Shown here piece by piece: positions 9,159 through 17,795 of a DNA stretch of 64,000 nucleotides. The translations under genes were made by a program, and so were the position numbers. The stretch is from Frateuria_A sp049727805 (GTDB lineage Bacteria; Pseudomonadota; Gammaproteobacteria; Xanthomonadales; Rhodanobacteraceae). The stretch is taken from the NCBI RefSeq assembly GCF_049727805.1, contig NZ_JBCNYA010000018.1, forward strand, positions 1 to 64,000, read 5' to 3'. Position 1 is the first letter of the stretch. Every line of letters starts with the position of its first letter. The notes under the pieces are model-generated. The model saw only the letters and a program-made list of their open reading frames with translations, was not told the DNA's origin and searched no databases.

Positions 9159-10075
9159 GTGTGCCTCGCGAAGGTGGTGGGTGCGGGCAGGCCGGTGCGC
9201 GCGAACGCGGCCAGGGCGAGGTAGGCGGCCATGTGCGCCGCGAGCGCGAAGGGCCGCCGACGCAAGAAGGCGATCTTGGCGCCGATGTAGTGCACCTGCG
9301 CCTCGAGCAGGGTGCGGTCGGCGCCCTCGAACAGCGCCGTACGCCGTAACGCCACGCGGCGCGATTCGTCCAGGTGCATCACGCGCGTGGCCACGTGCCG
9401 GGTCTTGCTGAGATTGGCCGCGTGCATGCGGTAGGCGCACACGCGCACGTCGACGAAACCCAGCGCGTCGCGTGCGGCCAGGCGCAGGAAGAAGTCCCAG
9501 TCGTCGATGCGCAGCCCTTCGGTCCAGCCGCCCAGTTGCGCCAGCGCCTCGCGCCGCAGCAGAGCCACCGCGCCGCCGACTGCCCAGCGTCCGATCACCG
9601 CGCGGCGGATGCCCTCGTCGGTGCGGTAGAGCCGCTTGTCGGCGCGGTGCAGGCCGCACATGCCGCTGTCGTGCAGCAGGCGGTCGTGCGGGTCGACCAC
9701 GATCGAGTCGCCGACCACTGCCTGCTTGTCCGGATGCGCCTGCAGATAACGCACCTGCGCCTCCAGGCCGCCCGGCAGGAAGTAGTCGTCGCTGGCGCCC
9801 AGGCGCAGGAACTCGCCCTGCGCCATCGCGGCCAGTTCGTTGAGGGTGGCGGCCACGCCCCTGTTCGCGCGCTGCAGGAAGCGCACGGGGATCCGCTCGC
9901 GGTGGGCGGTCACCCAGGCGGCGATGCGCTCGCCGGTGGCATCGGTCGAGCCGTCGTCGATGATCACCAGTTCCTTGGCCGGCCACGGGTCTTCCAGCAC
10001 GCTGTCCAGGCAGCGCTGCACGAAGCGCTCGTGGTTGAACGCGGGGATCAGGATCGAGACCAGCGGCGCGTTCAC
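9155..10075 (-). CDS. GT2 family glycosyltransferase (306 aa)
   Basis: GT-A fold inverting glycosyltransferase. It opens with LVSILIPAFNHERFVQRCLDSVL, has the nucleotide-binding IIDDGSTDATGE near residue 37, the metal-binding acidic pair in GASDDYF near residue 90, and a WDFFLRLA acceptor-site motif near residue 190. The GTG start (VNAPLVS) overlaps the flippase stop by four bases. The longer frame upstream is antisense-like shadow. It would transfer one sugar of the repeat unit on the cytoplasmic face before export by the adjacent Wzx protein. Confidence 0.88.
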   Translation of the reverse strand: MNAPLVSILIPAFNHERFVQRCLDSVLEDPWPAKELVIIDDGSTDATGERIAAWVTAHRERIPVRFLQRANRGVAATLNELAAMAQGEFLRLGASDDYFLPGGLEAQVRYLQAHPDKQAVVGDSIVVDPHDRLLHDSGMCGLHRADKRLYRTDEGIRRAVIGRWAVGGAVALLRREALAQLGGWTEGLRIDDWDFFLRLAARDALGFVDVRVCAYRMHAANLSKTRHVATRVMHLDESRRVALRRTALFEGADRTLLEAQVHYIGAKIAFLRRRPFALAAHMAAYLALAAFARTGLPAPTTFARHT

Positions 10076-11322
10076 AGCCGCTCCAGGTAGCGGTGCGCCA
10101 CCACCAGGGTGAAACCCAGGTACAGCGCGTAGTTGGCGGTGAAGGCGTAGACCGCGCCGACCAGCCCGAAGCGCGCGGTGAACAGGTACACCAGCACCAG
10201 GTAGGACACCGCGAACACGCATTCGGAAACGACGAACAGCCGCGTCATCGCCTTGGCCAGCATCACGTAGGAGGGCACGAACGAGGCGATCTTGATGACG
10301 TCGCCGACCAGCTGCGGCCCGTACAGCGCATTGGCCAGCGCGAAGTCGCTGGTGAACAGGAAGCGGGTGATCCAGCCGCGCGCCAGCCAGATGGCGGCGG
10401 CCAGCACGACGACCACCGGCATCAGGAAGCGCCAGCCCTGCAGCAACTCGTGCGCCAGCGCGTCACGCTCGTGCGTGGCGGCGAGCTTGGGCAGGTAGTA
10501 GATGTTGATCGCCGCGGTGAGGAACAGCAGGTAGGCGTCCGACACGCGCGTCACCGCCTGCCAGTAGCCGGTTTCCTCCCAGCCGAACTGCGCGGCCAGG
10601 TGCGAGCGCACCGCGATGTTGACCAGCGGCGAGAGCACCGCCGAACTCAGCGTCATGATCGAGAAGGTCGCCAGCCGCGCGGTCATCTCGCGGTCGAAGC
10701 GCGCCCGCCACATGCCGGGCTGGAAGTACGGGCTGCGCCGGAACGCCGGCAGCCCGATCGCCAGCCACAGCACCTGGCCCAGCACCAGCGCCAGCAGCGC
10801 ACCGTACAGGTGCAGCCACGCCGACAGCAGCAGAGCGGCGGTGATGCTGACCGCCGAGCCCAGCACCTGCACTAGCGCCAGCCGCTGCACGTCCATGAAG
10901 CCGTTGATCACGGCCAGCAGGTAATTGACCAGCGCGATGCCCAGCTGCGCCACGGCCAGCGTGCGGATCAGGCCCTGGTAACGCGCGTCGTCGAGCAGCC
11001 ACAGCGCCAGCGGCCGGCTGCACAGCAGCGCCAGGCAGCCGATCAGGCAGGAGGCGCACAGCGCGTACCACAGCGCCGAGGCGAGCAGGCGCGAGAGCTT
11101 GGCCGGATCCTCGCGGTACTCGGCCACGTACTTCACCAGGCCCGCGCTGATGCCGCCGCCGGCGAGCACCGCCAGCAGCGACATCAGGCTCATGAACTGG
11201 CCGAGCTTGCCGATGCCTGCGGGCCCGGCGAACGAGGCGACCAGCTTGACCACCACCAGCGCCGCGACCAGCCGCGCCGCGGTGGCGGCGGTGGAATAGA
11301 GGCTGGCGCGCGCGATGTTCAT
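10072..11322 (-). CDS. wzx: Wzx-type polysaccharide flippase (416 aa)
   Basis: Multi-pass membrane protein of the MOP/PST superfamily with about twelve predicted transmembrane helices. The N-terminus (ARASLYSTAATAARLVAAL, then AGPAGIGKLGQF) is typical of O-antigen translocases related to WzxE, which flip undecaprenyl-linked repeat units to the periplasm. The ATG overlaps the aminotransferase stop (ATGA), and its own stop overlaps the GT2 start. Together with the Wzy-like and Wzz-like genes it indicates a Wzx/Wzy-dependent polymer, not an ABC-exported one. No initiating phosphoglycosyltransferase gene is seen in the window. Confidence 0.85.
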   Translation of the reverse strand: MNIARASLYSTAATAARLVAALVVVKLVASFAGPAGIGKLGQFMSLMSLLAVLAGGGISAGLVKYVAEYREDPAKLSRLLASALWYALCASCLIGCLALLCSRPLALWLLDDARYQGLIRTLAVAQLGIALVNYLLAVINGFMDVQRLALVQVLGSAVSITAALLLSAWLHLYGALLALVLGQVLWLAIGLPAFRRSPYFQPGMWRARFDREMTARLATFSIMTLSSAVLSPLVNIAVRSHLAAQFGWEETGYWQAVTRVSDAYLLFLTAAINIYYLPKLAATHERDALAHELLQGWRFLMPVVVVLAAAIWLARGWITRFLFTSDFALANALYGPQLVGDVIKIASFVPSYVMLAKAMTRLFVVSECVFAVSYLVLVYLFTARFGLVGAVYAFTANYALYLGFTLVVAHRYLERL

Positions 11323-12446
11323 GCCGGACTCCGGAATGCGTTGACCGCGGCGATCACGCGCCCGACGTCGGCGTCGGCGAGGGTCGGGGAGAGCGGCAGG
11401 CTGAGCACTTCCTCGTGCAGCCGTTCGGTCAGCGGCAGGTGCACGTCGAGCAATCCCGCGTAGGCCGGCTGGCGGTGCGGCGGCACCGGGTAATGCACCT
11501 GGGTCTGGATGCCGCAGGCGAGCAGGTGGCGCTGCAGCGCGTCGCGATGGCGGCAGCGCAGCACGAACAGGTGCCAGGCGTGCGCCTCCTCGCGCCCCAC
11601 GGAGGGCAGGACGATCTGCGGATGGCGGATGCCGTCCAGGTAGCGCGTCGCCACGCGGCGGCGCAGGCGGGTGTCCTCGTCGACGTACCTGAGCTTGACC
11701 CGCAGCAGCGCGGCCTGCAGCTCGTCCAGGCGCGAGTTGGTGCCGCGCAGGCGGTGCTGGTACTTCACCTCCGAGCCGTAGTTGCGCAGCGCCCGCACGC
11801 ACTGCGCCAGCGCGTCGTCGTCGGTGGTCACCGCGCCCGCGTCGCCGAGCGCGCCGAGGTTCTTGGCCGGGAAGAAGCTGAAGCCGGCGGCGTCGCCGAA
11901 GGCGCCGGCGCGCCGGTCGTTCCATGCGGCACCGTGTGCCTGCGCGGCGTCCTCGACCAGCAGCAGGCCGTGCCGCTCGGCCAGCGCGTGCAGTGACGGC
12001 ATGTCGGCGAGCTGGCCGTACAAATGCACGGCCATGATCGCGCGCGTGCGCGGCCCGATCGCCGCTTCCACGTGCGCCGGGTCGAGGTTGAAGCTGGCCG
12101 GGTCCGGTTCCACCGGCACCGGCACCAACCGGTTCGCGCTGATCGCCAGGAAGCTGGCGATGAAGGTGTTGCCGGGCAGGATCACCTCGTCGCCCTCGGC
12201 CAGCCGGCCCAGCTCCAGGTAGCCGCGCAGCAGCAGCGCCAGCGCATCGAGCCCGTTGCCCACGCCGATCGCATGGCGCACGCCACACCAGGCGGCGAAC
12301 TCGGCCTCGAACGCGGCCACTTCCTCGCCCAGCACGTACCAGCCCGAGTCGATCACCCGCGCCGCCGCGGCCTTGAGCTCGTCCGCATGGCGGGCGTTGA
12401 CCGCCTCGAGGCTCAGGAACGGCACTTCCACGCGCGGCATCTCCAT
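11319..12446 (-). CDS. DegT/DnrJ/EryC1 family sugar aminotransferase, FdtB/QdtB-like (375 aa)
   Basis: PLP-dependent enzyme predicted to aminate dTDP-3-keto-6-deoxyhexose at C3, giving dTDP-Fuc3N or dTDP-Qui3N. The N-terminus (VPFLSLEAVNARH) and DSGWYVLGEEVAAFE match FdtB/QdtB enzymes. The PLP-lysine motif FFPAKNLGALGDAGA lies near residue 183, and VEDAAQAHGA provides the aspartate that contacts the pyridine nitrogen. I chose the ATG giving MEMPRVEVPF because it overlaps the upstream stop (ATGA); a GTG four codons earlier is possible. The ketoisomerase three genes upstream supplies its substrate. Whether the product is fuco- or quinovo-configured cannot be told from sequence. Confidence 0.87.
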   Translation of the reverse strand: MEMPRVEVPFLSLEAVNARHADELKAAAARVIDSGWYVLGEEVAAFEAEFAAWCGVRHAIGVGNGLDALALLLRGYLELGRLAEGDEVILPGNTFIASFLAISANRLVPVPVEPDPASFNLDPAHVEAAIGPRTRAIMAVHLYGQLADMPSLHALAERHGLLLVEDAAQAHGAAWNDRRAGAFGDAAGFSFFPAKNLGALGDAGAVTTDDDALAQCVRALRNYGSEVKYQHRLRGTNSRLDELQAALLRVKLRYVDEDTRLRRRVATRYLDGIRHPQIVLPSVGREEAHAWHLFVLRCRHRDALQRHLLACGIQTQVHYPVPPHRQPAYAGLLDVHLPLTERLHEEVLSLPLSPTLADADVGRVIAAVNAFRSPA

Positions 12447-13378
12447 CACAGCGTCCACTCGTAAAAGTCGTGCACGACGGCGCGAGCGCCGAACCGTTCC
12501 TTCTGCGTCACCAGGCCGCCGTTGAGTACACGGCCCTCTTGCTCGGTGGAGATGCCGAAGCTGAAGTAGTGCCGGTCCGCGTACACGTTGCCGACCAGTT
12601 CGCCCAGCAGCAGGCTCAGCGCATCGTGGCGCCGGCCCTCGTCGGACGCGGCCAGGTATTGCGTGTGCACCGTGCGGCCGAAGTCGTAGACCAGCGCGCC
12701 GGCCTGCAGCGTGTCGGCCACGTAGGCGGTGTGCAGCACGATCTGCTGCGGGAAGCGGCTTTGCAGCAGGCGCAGCTCGTCGAGGCTGTGCGTGGGCGTG
12801 GCGTCGTGCCGCTGAAGCACCTCGGTGAGCAGCGCGTGGAAGGCGGCCAGGTCGCCGCCGGTTTCGACGCGCACGCCGGCCTGGCGGGCGTGGCGGATGT
12901 CGCGCTGGCGCTCGGCGGAAAAGCGGTAGCCCTCGCGCAGCGCGACCACCGAGGAGAGGTCGCGCCGCACCAGCCGCGCACCGAGGCGGTGCAGCGCGTA
13001 CAGGTCTTCCTCGGCCGGGTAGCTGTGGAAGACCCGCGGCACGGCCTTGTAGAGCACGCGGCGCATGCCGGCGGCGCGGTAGTGCGCCGCCATCTGCGTG
13101 AACACCTCCAGCGTGGCCTCGGCGCGCAGCGCGGCGGTCGAGAGCAGGCCCGCATAGGTGAGGCCGCCGTGGCTGGTCACTGCGCGGCCGCTGCTACTGG
13201 CCGGGAAGACCGCCACTGCTTCGCCCTCGCGCTCGACCACCAGCGAGCAGTCGGTGTAGCGGTCGGCGTGGTAGTCCATGTAGCCGCGCCGGTGCAGCAG
13301 GTTGCCGGTGCGCGAGCGCGCCACCAGCGCGTCCCATGCTGCCGCGTCGGCCGGCACGTAGGGCCTAAGCGTGAGCAT
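12446..13378 (-). CDS. FemAB/GNAT-like acyltransferase (310 aa)
   Basis: Resembles the GNAT-fold, FemAB-like proteins often found in O-antigen loci (Acetyltransf_6 type). Features are an N-terminal LTLRPYVPADAAAWDALV, a central GLTYAGLL segment, YRFSAERQRDIRHARQAGV near 165, and the C-terminal DALSLLLGELV helix followed by YFSFGISTEQ. Such proteins are thought to acylate amino sugars or add amino-acyl groups. It could N-acylate the 3-amino sugar made by the neighbouring aminotransferase, competing for that role with the beta-helix acyltransferase at 14325-14990. The ATG at MLTLRPY overlaps the end of the beta-propeller gene by 14 bases. Function is inferred. Confidence 0.65.
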   Translation of the reverse strand: MLTLRPYVPADAAAWDALVARSRTGNLLHRRGYMDYHADRYTDCSLVVEREGEAVAVFPASSSGRAVTSHGGLTYAGLLSTAALRAEATLEVFTQMAAHYRAAGMRRVLYKAVPRVFHSYPAEEDLYALHRLGARLVRRDLSSVVALREGYRFSAERQRDIRHARQAGVRVETGGDLAAFHALLTEVLQRHDATPTHSLDELRLLQSRFPQQIVLHTAYVADTLQAGALVYDFGRTVHTQYLAASDEGRRHDALSLLLGELVGNVYADRHYFSFGISTEQEGRVLNGGLVTQKERFGARAVVHDFYEWTL

Positions 13379-14318
13379 GGGCGGCCCCCGCCGGCGCATG
13401 CAGGCGTGCCTCGGCAACGCCGAAGCCGTCCACGCCCATGTCGTTGCCGTTGTAGAACATCAGCAGCCGGTCGGGCTGGGCCAGCAGCGCCGGATAGCAG
13501 ATCGTGCGCGAGTCCCAGCCGCGCTCGGAGAGCGCCAGGCCCAGGCTGTCGTCGTGGCGTTCCCAGGCGAGGCCGTCCTCGCTGGTCGCCACGCCGGGGA
13601 AGTATTCGCCGGTGCGGTTGCCGCGGGTGAAGTACATCACGTAGCGGCCGTCCAGCCGGTACACCCGCGGCCGGCCGATGCGGTACTCGCTGCCGCGCGG
13701 CAGCAGGCAGGCCTGGTCGACGCGCGGGATCGCGTCCAGGCGGGCCGTTTCCGCGTGGCGGATGTGGTAGCGCGGGAAAGGTTTGCCGCCGATGGTTTCC
13801 CAGTCGTCGCCGGCGGCATACCAGAGCCGCCAGCGGCCCTCCTCGTAATGCGCCGAGTGCACCGCGGCGATGGTGCTGCGGCCGGGTGCGCGGTCGAGGA
13901 TCGGCGTCTCCTGCACGCGGCGGAAGTGCTCGCCGCCATCGCCGGAAACGGCCAGGCCGGTGAAGGCCAGGAACTTCGCGCGCGCCACGCGCTGGAAGCC
14001 GACGTAGAACAGGTGCAGGCCGCCCGGACCCTGCACGACGTCACCCAGGATCATGCCGTTGTCGTCGAAGCAGCCACCGCGGCCGACCTCGAGCACCGGC
14101 TCGCGGCTGACCCGGATCACCTGGGTCGGATCGTCCGCGCGCACGTCGACGTAGCCGATGCGGCTGACGCCTTCGGTATCGCGGAAGCCGGCGTAGACGC
14201 GGATGCGCTCATCGTCCAGCGCCACCGGCGTGGGGGTCAGCGCGGAGTGGCGCATCCAGGCGCCCACGCTGCGCCGCGCGGTGTCGAACACCAGGCCTTT
14301 CTTGTGCCAGGCGAACAT
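13365..14318 (-). CDS. GH43-like beta-propeller protein of unknown role (317 aa)
   Basis: The sequence has the repeated blade pattern of five-bladed propellers related to glycoside hydrolase family 43 (for example GFRDTEGVSRIGYVDV, GGLHLFYVGFQ, GRWRLWYAAG, GRYVMYFTRGN, DRLLMFYNGND). No signal peptide is visible, so it is probably cytoplasmic. Homologues occur in sugar-synthesis and O-antigen clusters next to FdtA-type genes, where they may act on nucleotide sugars or lipid-linked glycans. A catalytic role is not established. It is six bases downstream of the acyltransferase gene and overlaps the FemAB-like gene. Confidence 0.7.
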   Translation of the reverse strand: MFAWHKKGLVFDTARRSVGAWMRHSALTPTPVALDDERIRVYAGFRDTEGVSRIGYVDVRADDPTQVIRVSREPVLEVGRGGCFDDNGMILGDVVQGPGGLHLFYVGFQRVARAKFLAFTGLAVSGDGGEHFRRVQETPILDRAPGRSTIAAVHSAHYEEGRWRLWYAAGDDWETIGGKPFPRYHIRHAETARLDAIPRVDQACLLPRGSEYRIGRPRVYRLDGRYVMYFTRGNRTGEYFPGVATSEDGLAWERHDDSLGLALSERGWDSRTICYPALLAQPDRLLMFYNGNDMGVDGFGVAEARLHAPAGAAHAHA

Positions 14319-14324
14319 GGCCGT

Positions 14325-14990
14325 TCACAGCCTCACGCCGAAGCTGGCGCGGTTGGGCAACGCCTTCGCCGGCGAGCCCACGTAGACACGGCCGGGCTCG
14401 GTGTCGCGGGTGACCAGCGACCCGGCGCCGATCACGTTGTACGGCGCCACCTTCACGGCGTCGTTGAAGGTCGCGTTGACGCCGATGAAGCTGCCCTCGC
14501 CGATGCGGCAGTAGCCGGAGATCACCGCGTGCGAGGAGACGAACACGTGGTCCTCGATCACCGTGCGGTGGCCGACGTGGTTGCCGCTCCACAGCACGCA
14601 GTCGTCGCCCACGCGCACGAACGGCTGGATCACGTTGTTCTCGAAGATGAAGCAGTGCTCGCCGATCTCGGCGTTGCGCCAGACGAAGGCGCGCGAACTG
14701 ACGTAGCTGGCGAGCCGGTAGCCGCGCCGCTTGGCGTCCAGGTAGAAGCGCCGACGCAGACGGTTGAGCTGGCTGGCCGGGATCGCCACGAACAGCTCCA
14801 CCTCGCCGGGCGGGTAGTGCTGTTCCAGCGTCTCCCACGGCAGCACCGGGCGGTCAGCCAGTTGCGGCTGCACGAGGTACTCGCGCTCCACACTGAAGGC
14901 GAGCACGTCGTAGTCGCTGTCGTGCTGGAAGTATTCGCAGGCGATCTGCGCGAACTCGCCGGCGCCGACGAGGACTAGCGGTCGAGACAT
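14325..14990 (-). CDS. Left-handed beta-helix acyltransferase, PglD/NeuD-like (221 aa)
   Basis: N-terminal Rossmann-like sugar-nucleotide domain (PLVLVGAGEFAQIACEYF) followed from about residue 95 by hexapeptide repeats (VWRNAEIGEHCFIFENNVIQ, VGDDCVLWSGNHVGH, ISGYCRIGEGSFIGVNA), the architecture of PglD, NeuD and related acetyltransferases. The end, GRVYVGSPAKAL, is the usual final coil. The catalytic His is probably in WSGNHVGHRTVIEDH. It most likely N-acetylates the dTDP-3-amino sugar. The ATG overlaps the end of the ketoisomerase gene by 16 bases, which supports coupled expression. Confidence 0.8.
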   Translation of the reverse strand: MSRPLVLVGAGEFAQIACEYFQHDSDYDVLAFSVEREYLVQPQLADRPVLPWETLEQHYPPGEVELFVAIPASQLNRLRRRFYLDAKRRGYRLASYVSSRAFVWRNAEIGEHCFIFENNVIQPFVRVGDDCVLWSGNHVGHRTVIEDHVFVSSHAVISGYCRIGEGSFIGVNATFNDAVKVAPYNVIGAGSLVTRDTEPGRVYVGSPAKALPNRASFGVRL

Positions 14991-15412
14991 GCCACCAGCC
15001 CCGCCGGGTAGAGCTCGGCGTGGACCTCCTTGAGGAAGAGGTCGTAGTCGGTGATGTAGTCGTCCGGATCGTAGGGCTGGTCGGCCAGCACCATCAGCAC
15101 GCAGTCGTCGCTGAAGTCGTACAGCTCGCGCCAGACCATGCGCCCGAGCAGCAGGCCCTGCGAGGGATCGTCGAGTACCACCTCGGTCGGCCCGTTGCCG
15201 TCGTCGAGCAGGAACTTCACCGAGCCGCGCACGGTGATCGCCAACTGGTTGAGGTGGCGGTGCGCATGGCGTCCGCGGTGCACGTTCTGGCGGGTGGCGA
15301 ACAGGTAGTACACGCGGCGGATCGGGAACGGCACGTTCCGCTCCGGCTCCAGGGCGATGAGCATGCCCCGGTGGTCTCCGTGCGACTGCAACTGGATGCG
15401 CTTGATGTCCAT
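14975..15412 (-). CDS. dTDP-6-deoxy-hexos-4-ulose 3,4-ketoisomerase, FdtA/QdtA-like (145 aa)
   Basis: Small cupin (WxcM-like) isomerase that moves the keto group of dTDP-4-keto-6-deoxyglucose to C3. Characteristic stretches are GDHRGMLIALE near residue 12, FPIRRVYYLFAT, and NVHRGRHAHRHLNQL with the paired histidines of the active site. The length is that of FdtA/QdtA proteins. It is the first gene of the operon, so the operon promoter lies in the repeat-containing gap to its right. RmlA and RmlB, needed to make the substrate, are not in the window. Confidence 0.88.
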   Translation of the reverse strand: MDIKRIQLQSHGDHRGMLIALEPERNVPFPIRRVYYLFATRQNVHRGRHAHRHLNQLAITVRGSVKFLLDDGNGPTEVVLDDPSQGLLLGRMVWRELYDFSDDCVLMVLADQPYDPDDYITDYDLFLKEVHAELYPAGLVACLDR

Positions 15413-15507
15413 GCCTGGGCCAACCGATGCGTCGACGACTCACCTGGCTGAGTGCCGGGTGGTTGGCGGAAGGTTGTGGCGGATGGCGGCGCCGCGGCCC
15501 ACATGAG

Positions 15508-15692
15508 CCCTCTCCCCCATCCTTGATGGGTAACGGGGGAGAGGGTTGGGTGAGGGGCCGGGCTCGCGGGGAAGGTGAGTTGCTCGCCTTTTTATTGAAA
15601 GCAGCACATGCGTTGTAGGTGAGTGTGTCGCTAGAGCGACCCCTCACCCCAACCCTCCCCCCATCTTTGATGAGTAACGCGGGAGAGGGAGC
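15508..15692. repeat. Pair of inverted REP-like palindromes
   Basis: Two copies of a palindromic repeat lie head to head. The first (15508-15557) has the arms CCCTCTCCCC and GGGGAGAGGG followed by TTGGGTGAGGGG. The second (15640-15689) reads CCCCTCACCCCAACCCTCC and then its own palindrome. The same family recurs at 22307, 24403, 47231, 51316, 61781 and 62213. Here it fills the gap upstream of the polysaccharide operon, between it and the divergent cytochrome genes. No gene or clear promoter is visible in the rest of 15413-15779. Confidence 0.85.
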
Positions 15693-15779
15693 AGGTCGCG
15701 CGGCGTGGCGGCCTCAACCTTTTGCGCGCGCTCCGGCACTCATCCGCCTGTAACCGAAACGCGGAGGGGCCGGGGACAC

Positions 15780-16391
15780 ATGGCAGTGGTGAACGACGGG
15801 GCGCGCATCGACGGCAGTGAACCAACCGACCCGACCGTAGAAGATGCCGCCCTCGCCGGTGCCGTGCCGGCGCGCCCGCGCACGCTGGTGGTGCTGCACT
15901 GGCTGACCGTGCTGTGCCTGCTGCTCGCCGCGGCGGTGATCCTCGCGCGCACCCAGGTCGACGGCCGCCCGCTGCGCCATGGATTGCTGGACGTTCATCG
16001 CCACCTTGGCCTGTGCGTGCTGCTGCTGTTCGCGCTGCGCGTCGCCTCGCGCCTGCGCTCCGGCGGCCTGCCCGACGCGGCCCGTCCGGGCTGGCCGATG
16101 CGTGCGGCGGCGGCGCTCACCCACGCGGGGCTGTACGCCTCGATCCTGGTGCTGCCGCTGCTCGGCTGGATGCTCAGCGACGCGCAGGACAAGCCGGTGC
16201 GTTTCTTCGGCCTCGCCCTGCCGCGCCTGGTGCAGCCGGACTTCGACCTGGCCGACCAACTGCAGGCGTGGCACCGGGAAGCCGCCTGGGCATTGCTGGC
16301 GCTGGTCCTGCTGCACCTGCTCGCCGCCCTCTGGCACCACTTCGTGCTGCGTGACGCGGTGCTCCGCGGCATGTGGCCGGTGCGGCGCTGA
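15780..16391 (+). CDS. Cytochrome b561 family protein (203 aa)
   Basis: Inner-membrane di-heme b-type cytochrome with four predicted transmembrane helices after a roughly 40-residue polar N-terminus. Candidate heme ligands are the histidines in VVLHWLTVL, LLDVHRHLGL, ALTHAGLYA and the WHREAAW/LVLLHLL helix. Family members pass electrons between quinones and periplasmic or membrane redox partners. The ATG giving MAVVNDGAR is preceded by GGAGGGG; an in-frame ATG 25 codons earlier lies in non-coding-looking sequence. It stands 35 bases upstream of a cytochrome-porin gene and is the likely first gene of a seven-gene plus-strand operon. Confidence 0.85.
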   Translation: MAVVNDGARIDGSEPTDPTVEDAALAGAVPARPRTLVVLHWLTVLCLLLAAAVILARTQVDGRPLRHGLLDVHRHLGLCVLLLFALRVASRLRSGGLPDAARPGWPMRAAAALTHAGLYASILVLPLLGWMLSDAQDKPVRFFGLALPRLVQPDFDLADQLQAWHREAAWALLALVLLHLLAALWHHFVLRDAVLRGMWPVRR

Positions 16392-16426
16392 TTCCTGCCT
16401 GTCCCAAGAAACCCCAAGGAGTATCC

Positions 16427-17764
16427 ATGTCGTTGCTTCCCGATCGACCGAAACGGCGGCGAGTGCCGCTGCTTCCGGCCTGGATCCTGGCGTTGTTGCT
16501 GCTGGCCGCCGCCACTTCGGTGCAGGCGACCGCGGCGTTCGCGCGGCAGACCGGATCGGCCTGCGCCGACTGCCATGCCGCCGCCTACGGACCGGCGCTC
16601 ACGCCCTACGGCATGCGCTTCAAGATCAACGGCTTCACCGAGACAAACGGCGAGGGCACCAAACTGCCGCTGGCCGCCCAGGTGCTGGCCCAGTACGCCC
16701 GTCCGGTGCGTGGCGACAGCAGCACCAACCTCACCGAGGCGGACCTGTACCTGGCCGGCAGGCTGACCGACCACGTGGGCGGCTTCGTGAAGGTGGAGGC
16801 CGACCACCAGGGCGATGGCGGCTACGCCACCAAGCTCAGCAACGTCGACCTGCGCTACGTGGCGCACGACCTCAAGCTCCGCGGGCGCGACCTGGTGCTG
16901 GGCGTGAGCGTGAACAACAGCCCGGGCTTCGACGACCCGCTCGGTGCGCTGCCGGCCCCGGCCTACCTCGCGCCGCCGGGGGTGACCGGCACGCTGCTCA
17001 ATCCCTCCAGCCCGGGTTCGCTGGCCCACCGCGTGATCGGCGCCGGCGTCTACGGCTTCTACGACGCTCAGTGGTACGCCGAGGCCGGCAGCTACCGTTC
17101 GCTGTCCGCCTCGCAGCAGGACGATCTGGGTTACTCGCCGTTGGGCGACCCGGGCAGGCTCAGCGGCACGGGCTACCTGCGACTGGCCTGGATGAAGGAC
17201 CTCGGGCGCCAGTTCTTCTCGGCCGGCGTGGTGGCCCTGACCACCCAGCGGCAACGGCCGCGCAGCGCGCCGTCCGACGACATCACCGACCTGGGCTACG
17301 ACTTCACCTGGCAGTACCTGGGCAACCGCGACCACATCGTGCAGCTGGGCTACGTGAACATCATGGAGCGACGGCACTACGGCAGCGCGCCGGTGGTTCC
17401 CGGGCGGGTCGCACCATCGCGCGCCACGGCGCGCGACCAGGTCATCAGCGCCAGCTACACCTTCCGGCAGAGCTACGGCATCAGCGCCGCCCACCTGATG
17501 AGCACCGGTTCGCGCGATCCGCTGCGCTATGGTCCGCCGGGCGATCCGGCCACCACCAGCAACCTGTTCAGCCTGTACTGGACGCCGTTCGGCAAGGACG
17601 ACTCGTGGACGTCCACCGCCAATCTCAAGCTGGCCGCCAGCTGGTTCCGCTTCACCCGGTTCAACGGCCGCCGTTCGAACATCTTCGGCGCCCCGCCGGG
17701 CGCGCCGGCCACCGATGCGTCGGACCTGGACGCCTTCTTCGTCTCCGCCAGCGTGATGTTCTAG
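16427..17764 (+). CDS. Cyc2-like outer-membrane cytochrome-porin (445 aa)
   Basis: Predicted outer-membrane fusion of a small c-type heme domain with a beta-barrel. After a signal peptide (hydrophobic core 15-34) the mature start FARQTGSACADCH contains one heme c motif (C46, C49, H50). GPALTPYGMRFKINGF follows, the pattern that defines the N-terminus of Cyc2-type monoheme cytochrome-porins. The remaining 380 residues alternate polar and aromatic residues like barrel strands, and the chain ends in Phe (ASVMF), the outer-membrane insertion signal. Cyc2 proteins carry electrons across the outer membrane, classically from iron(II). The ATG was chosen by its AAGGAG site. The adjacent cytochrome c and b561 genes support an electron-transfer role; the substrate is unknown. 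Confidence 0.75.
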   Translation: MSLLPDRPKRRRVPLLPAWILALLLLAAATSVQATAAFARQTGSACADCHAAAYGPALTPYGMRFKINGFTETNGEGTKLPLAAQVLAQYARPVRGDSSTNLTEADLYLAGRLTDHVGGFVKVEADHQGDGGYATKLSNVDLRYVAHDLKLRGRDLVLGVSVNNSPGFDDPLGALPAPAYLAPPGVTGTLLNPSSPGSLAHRVIGAGVYGFYDAQWYAEAGSYRSLSASQQDDLGYSPLGDPGRLSGTGYLRLAWMKDLGRQFFSAGVVALTTQRQRPRSAPSDDITDLGYDFTWQYLGNRDHIVQLGYVNIMERRHYGSAPVVPGRVAPSRATARDQVISASYTFRQSYGISAAHLMSTGSRDPLRYGPPGDPATTSNLFSLYWTPFGKDDSWTSTANLKLAASWFRFTRFNGRRSNIFGAPPGAPATDASDLDAFFVSASVMF

Positions 17765-17795
17765 CGGCACTGCAGCGACCGACCGGGAGTTCCAC

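Noticed and set aside
15705..15779. Longer N-terminus for the cytochrome b561 protein
   Set aside because: The extra 25 codons do not look like protein and would remove the ribosome-binding site just before the chosen ATG.
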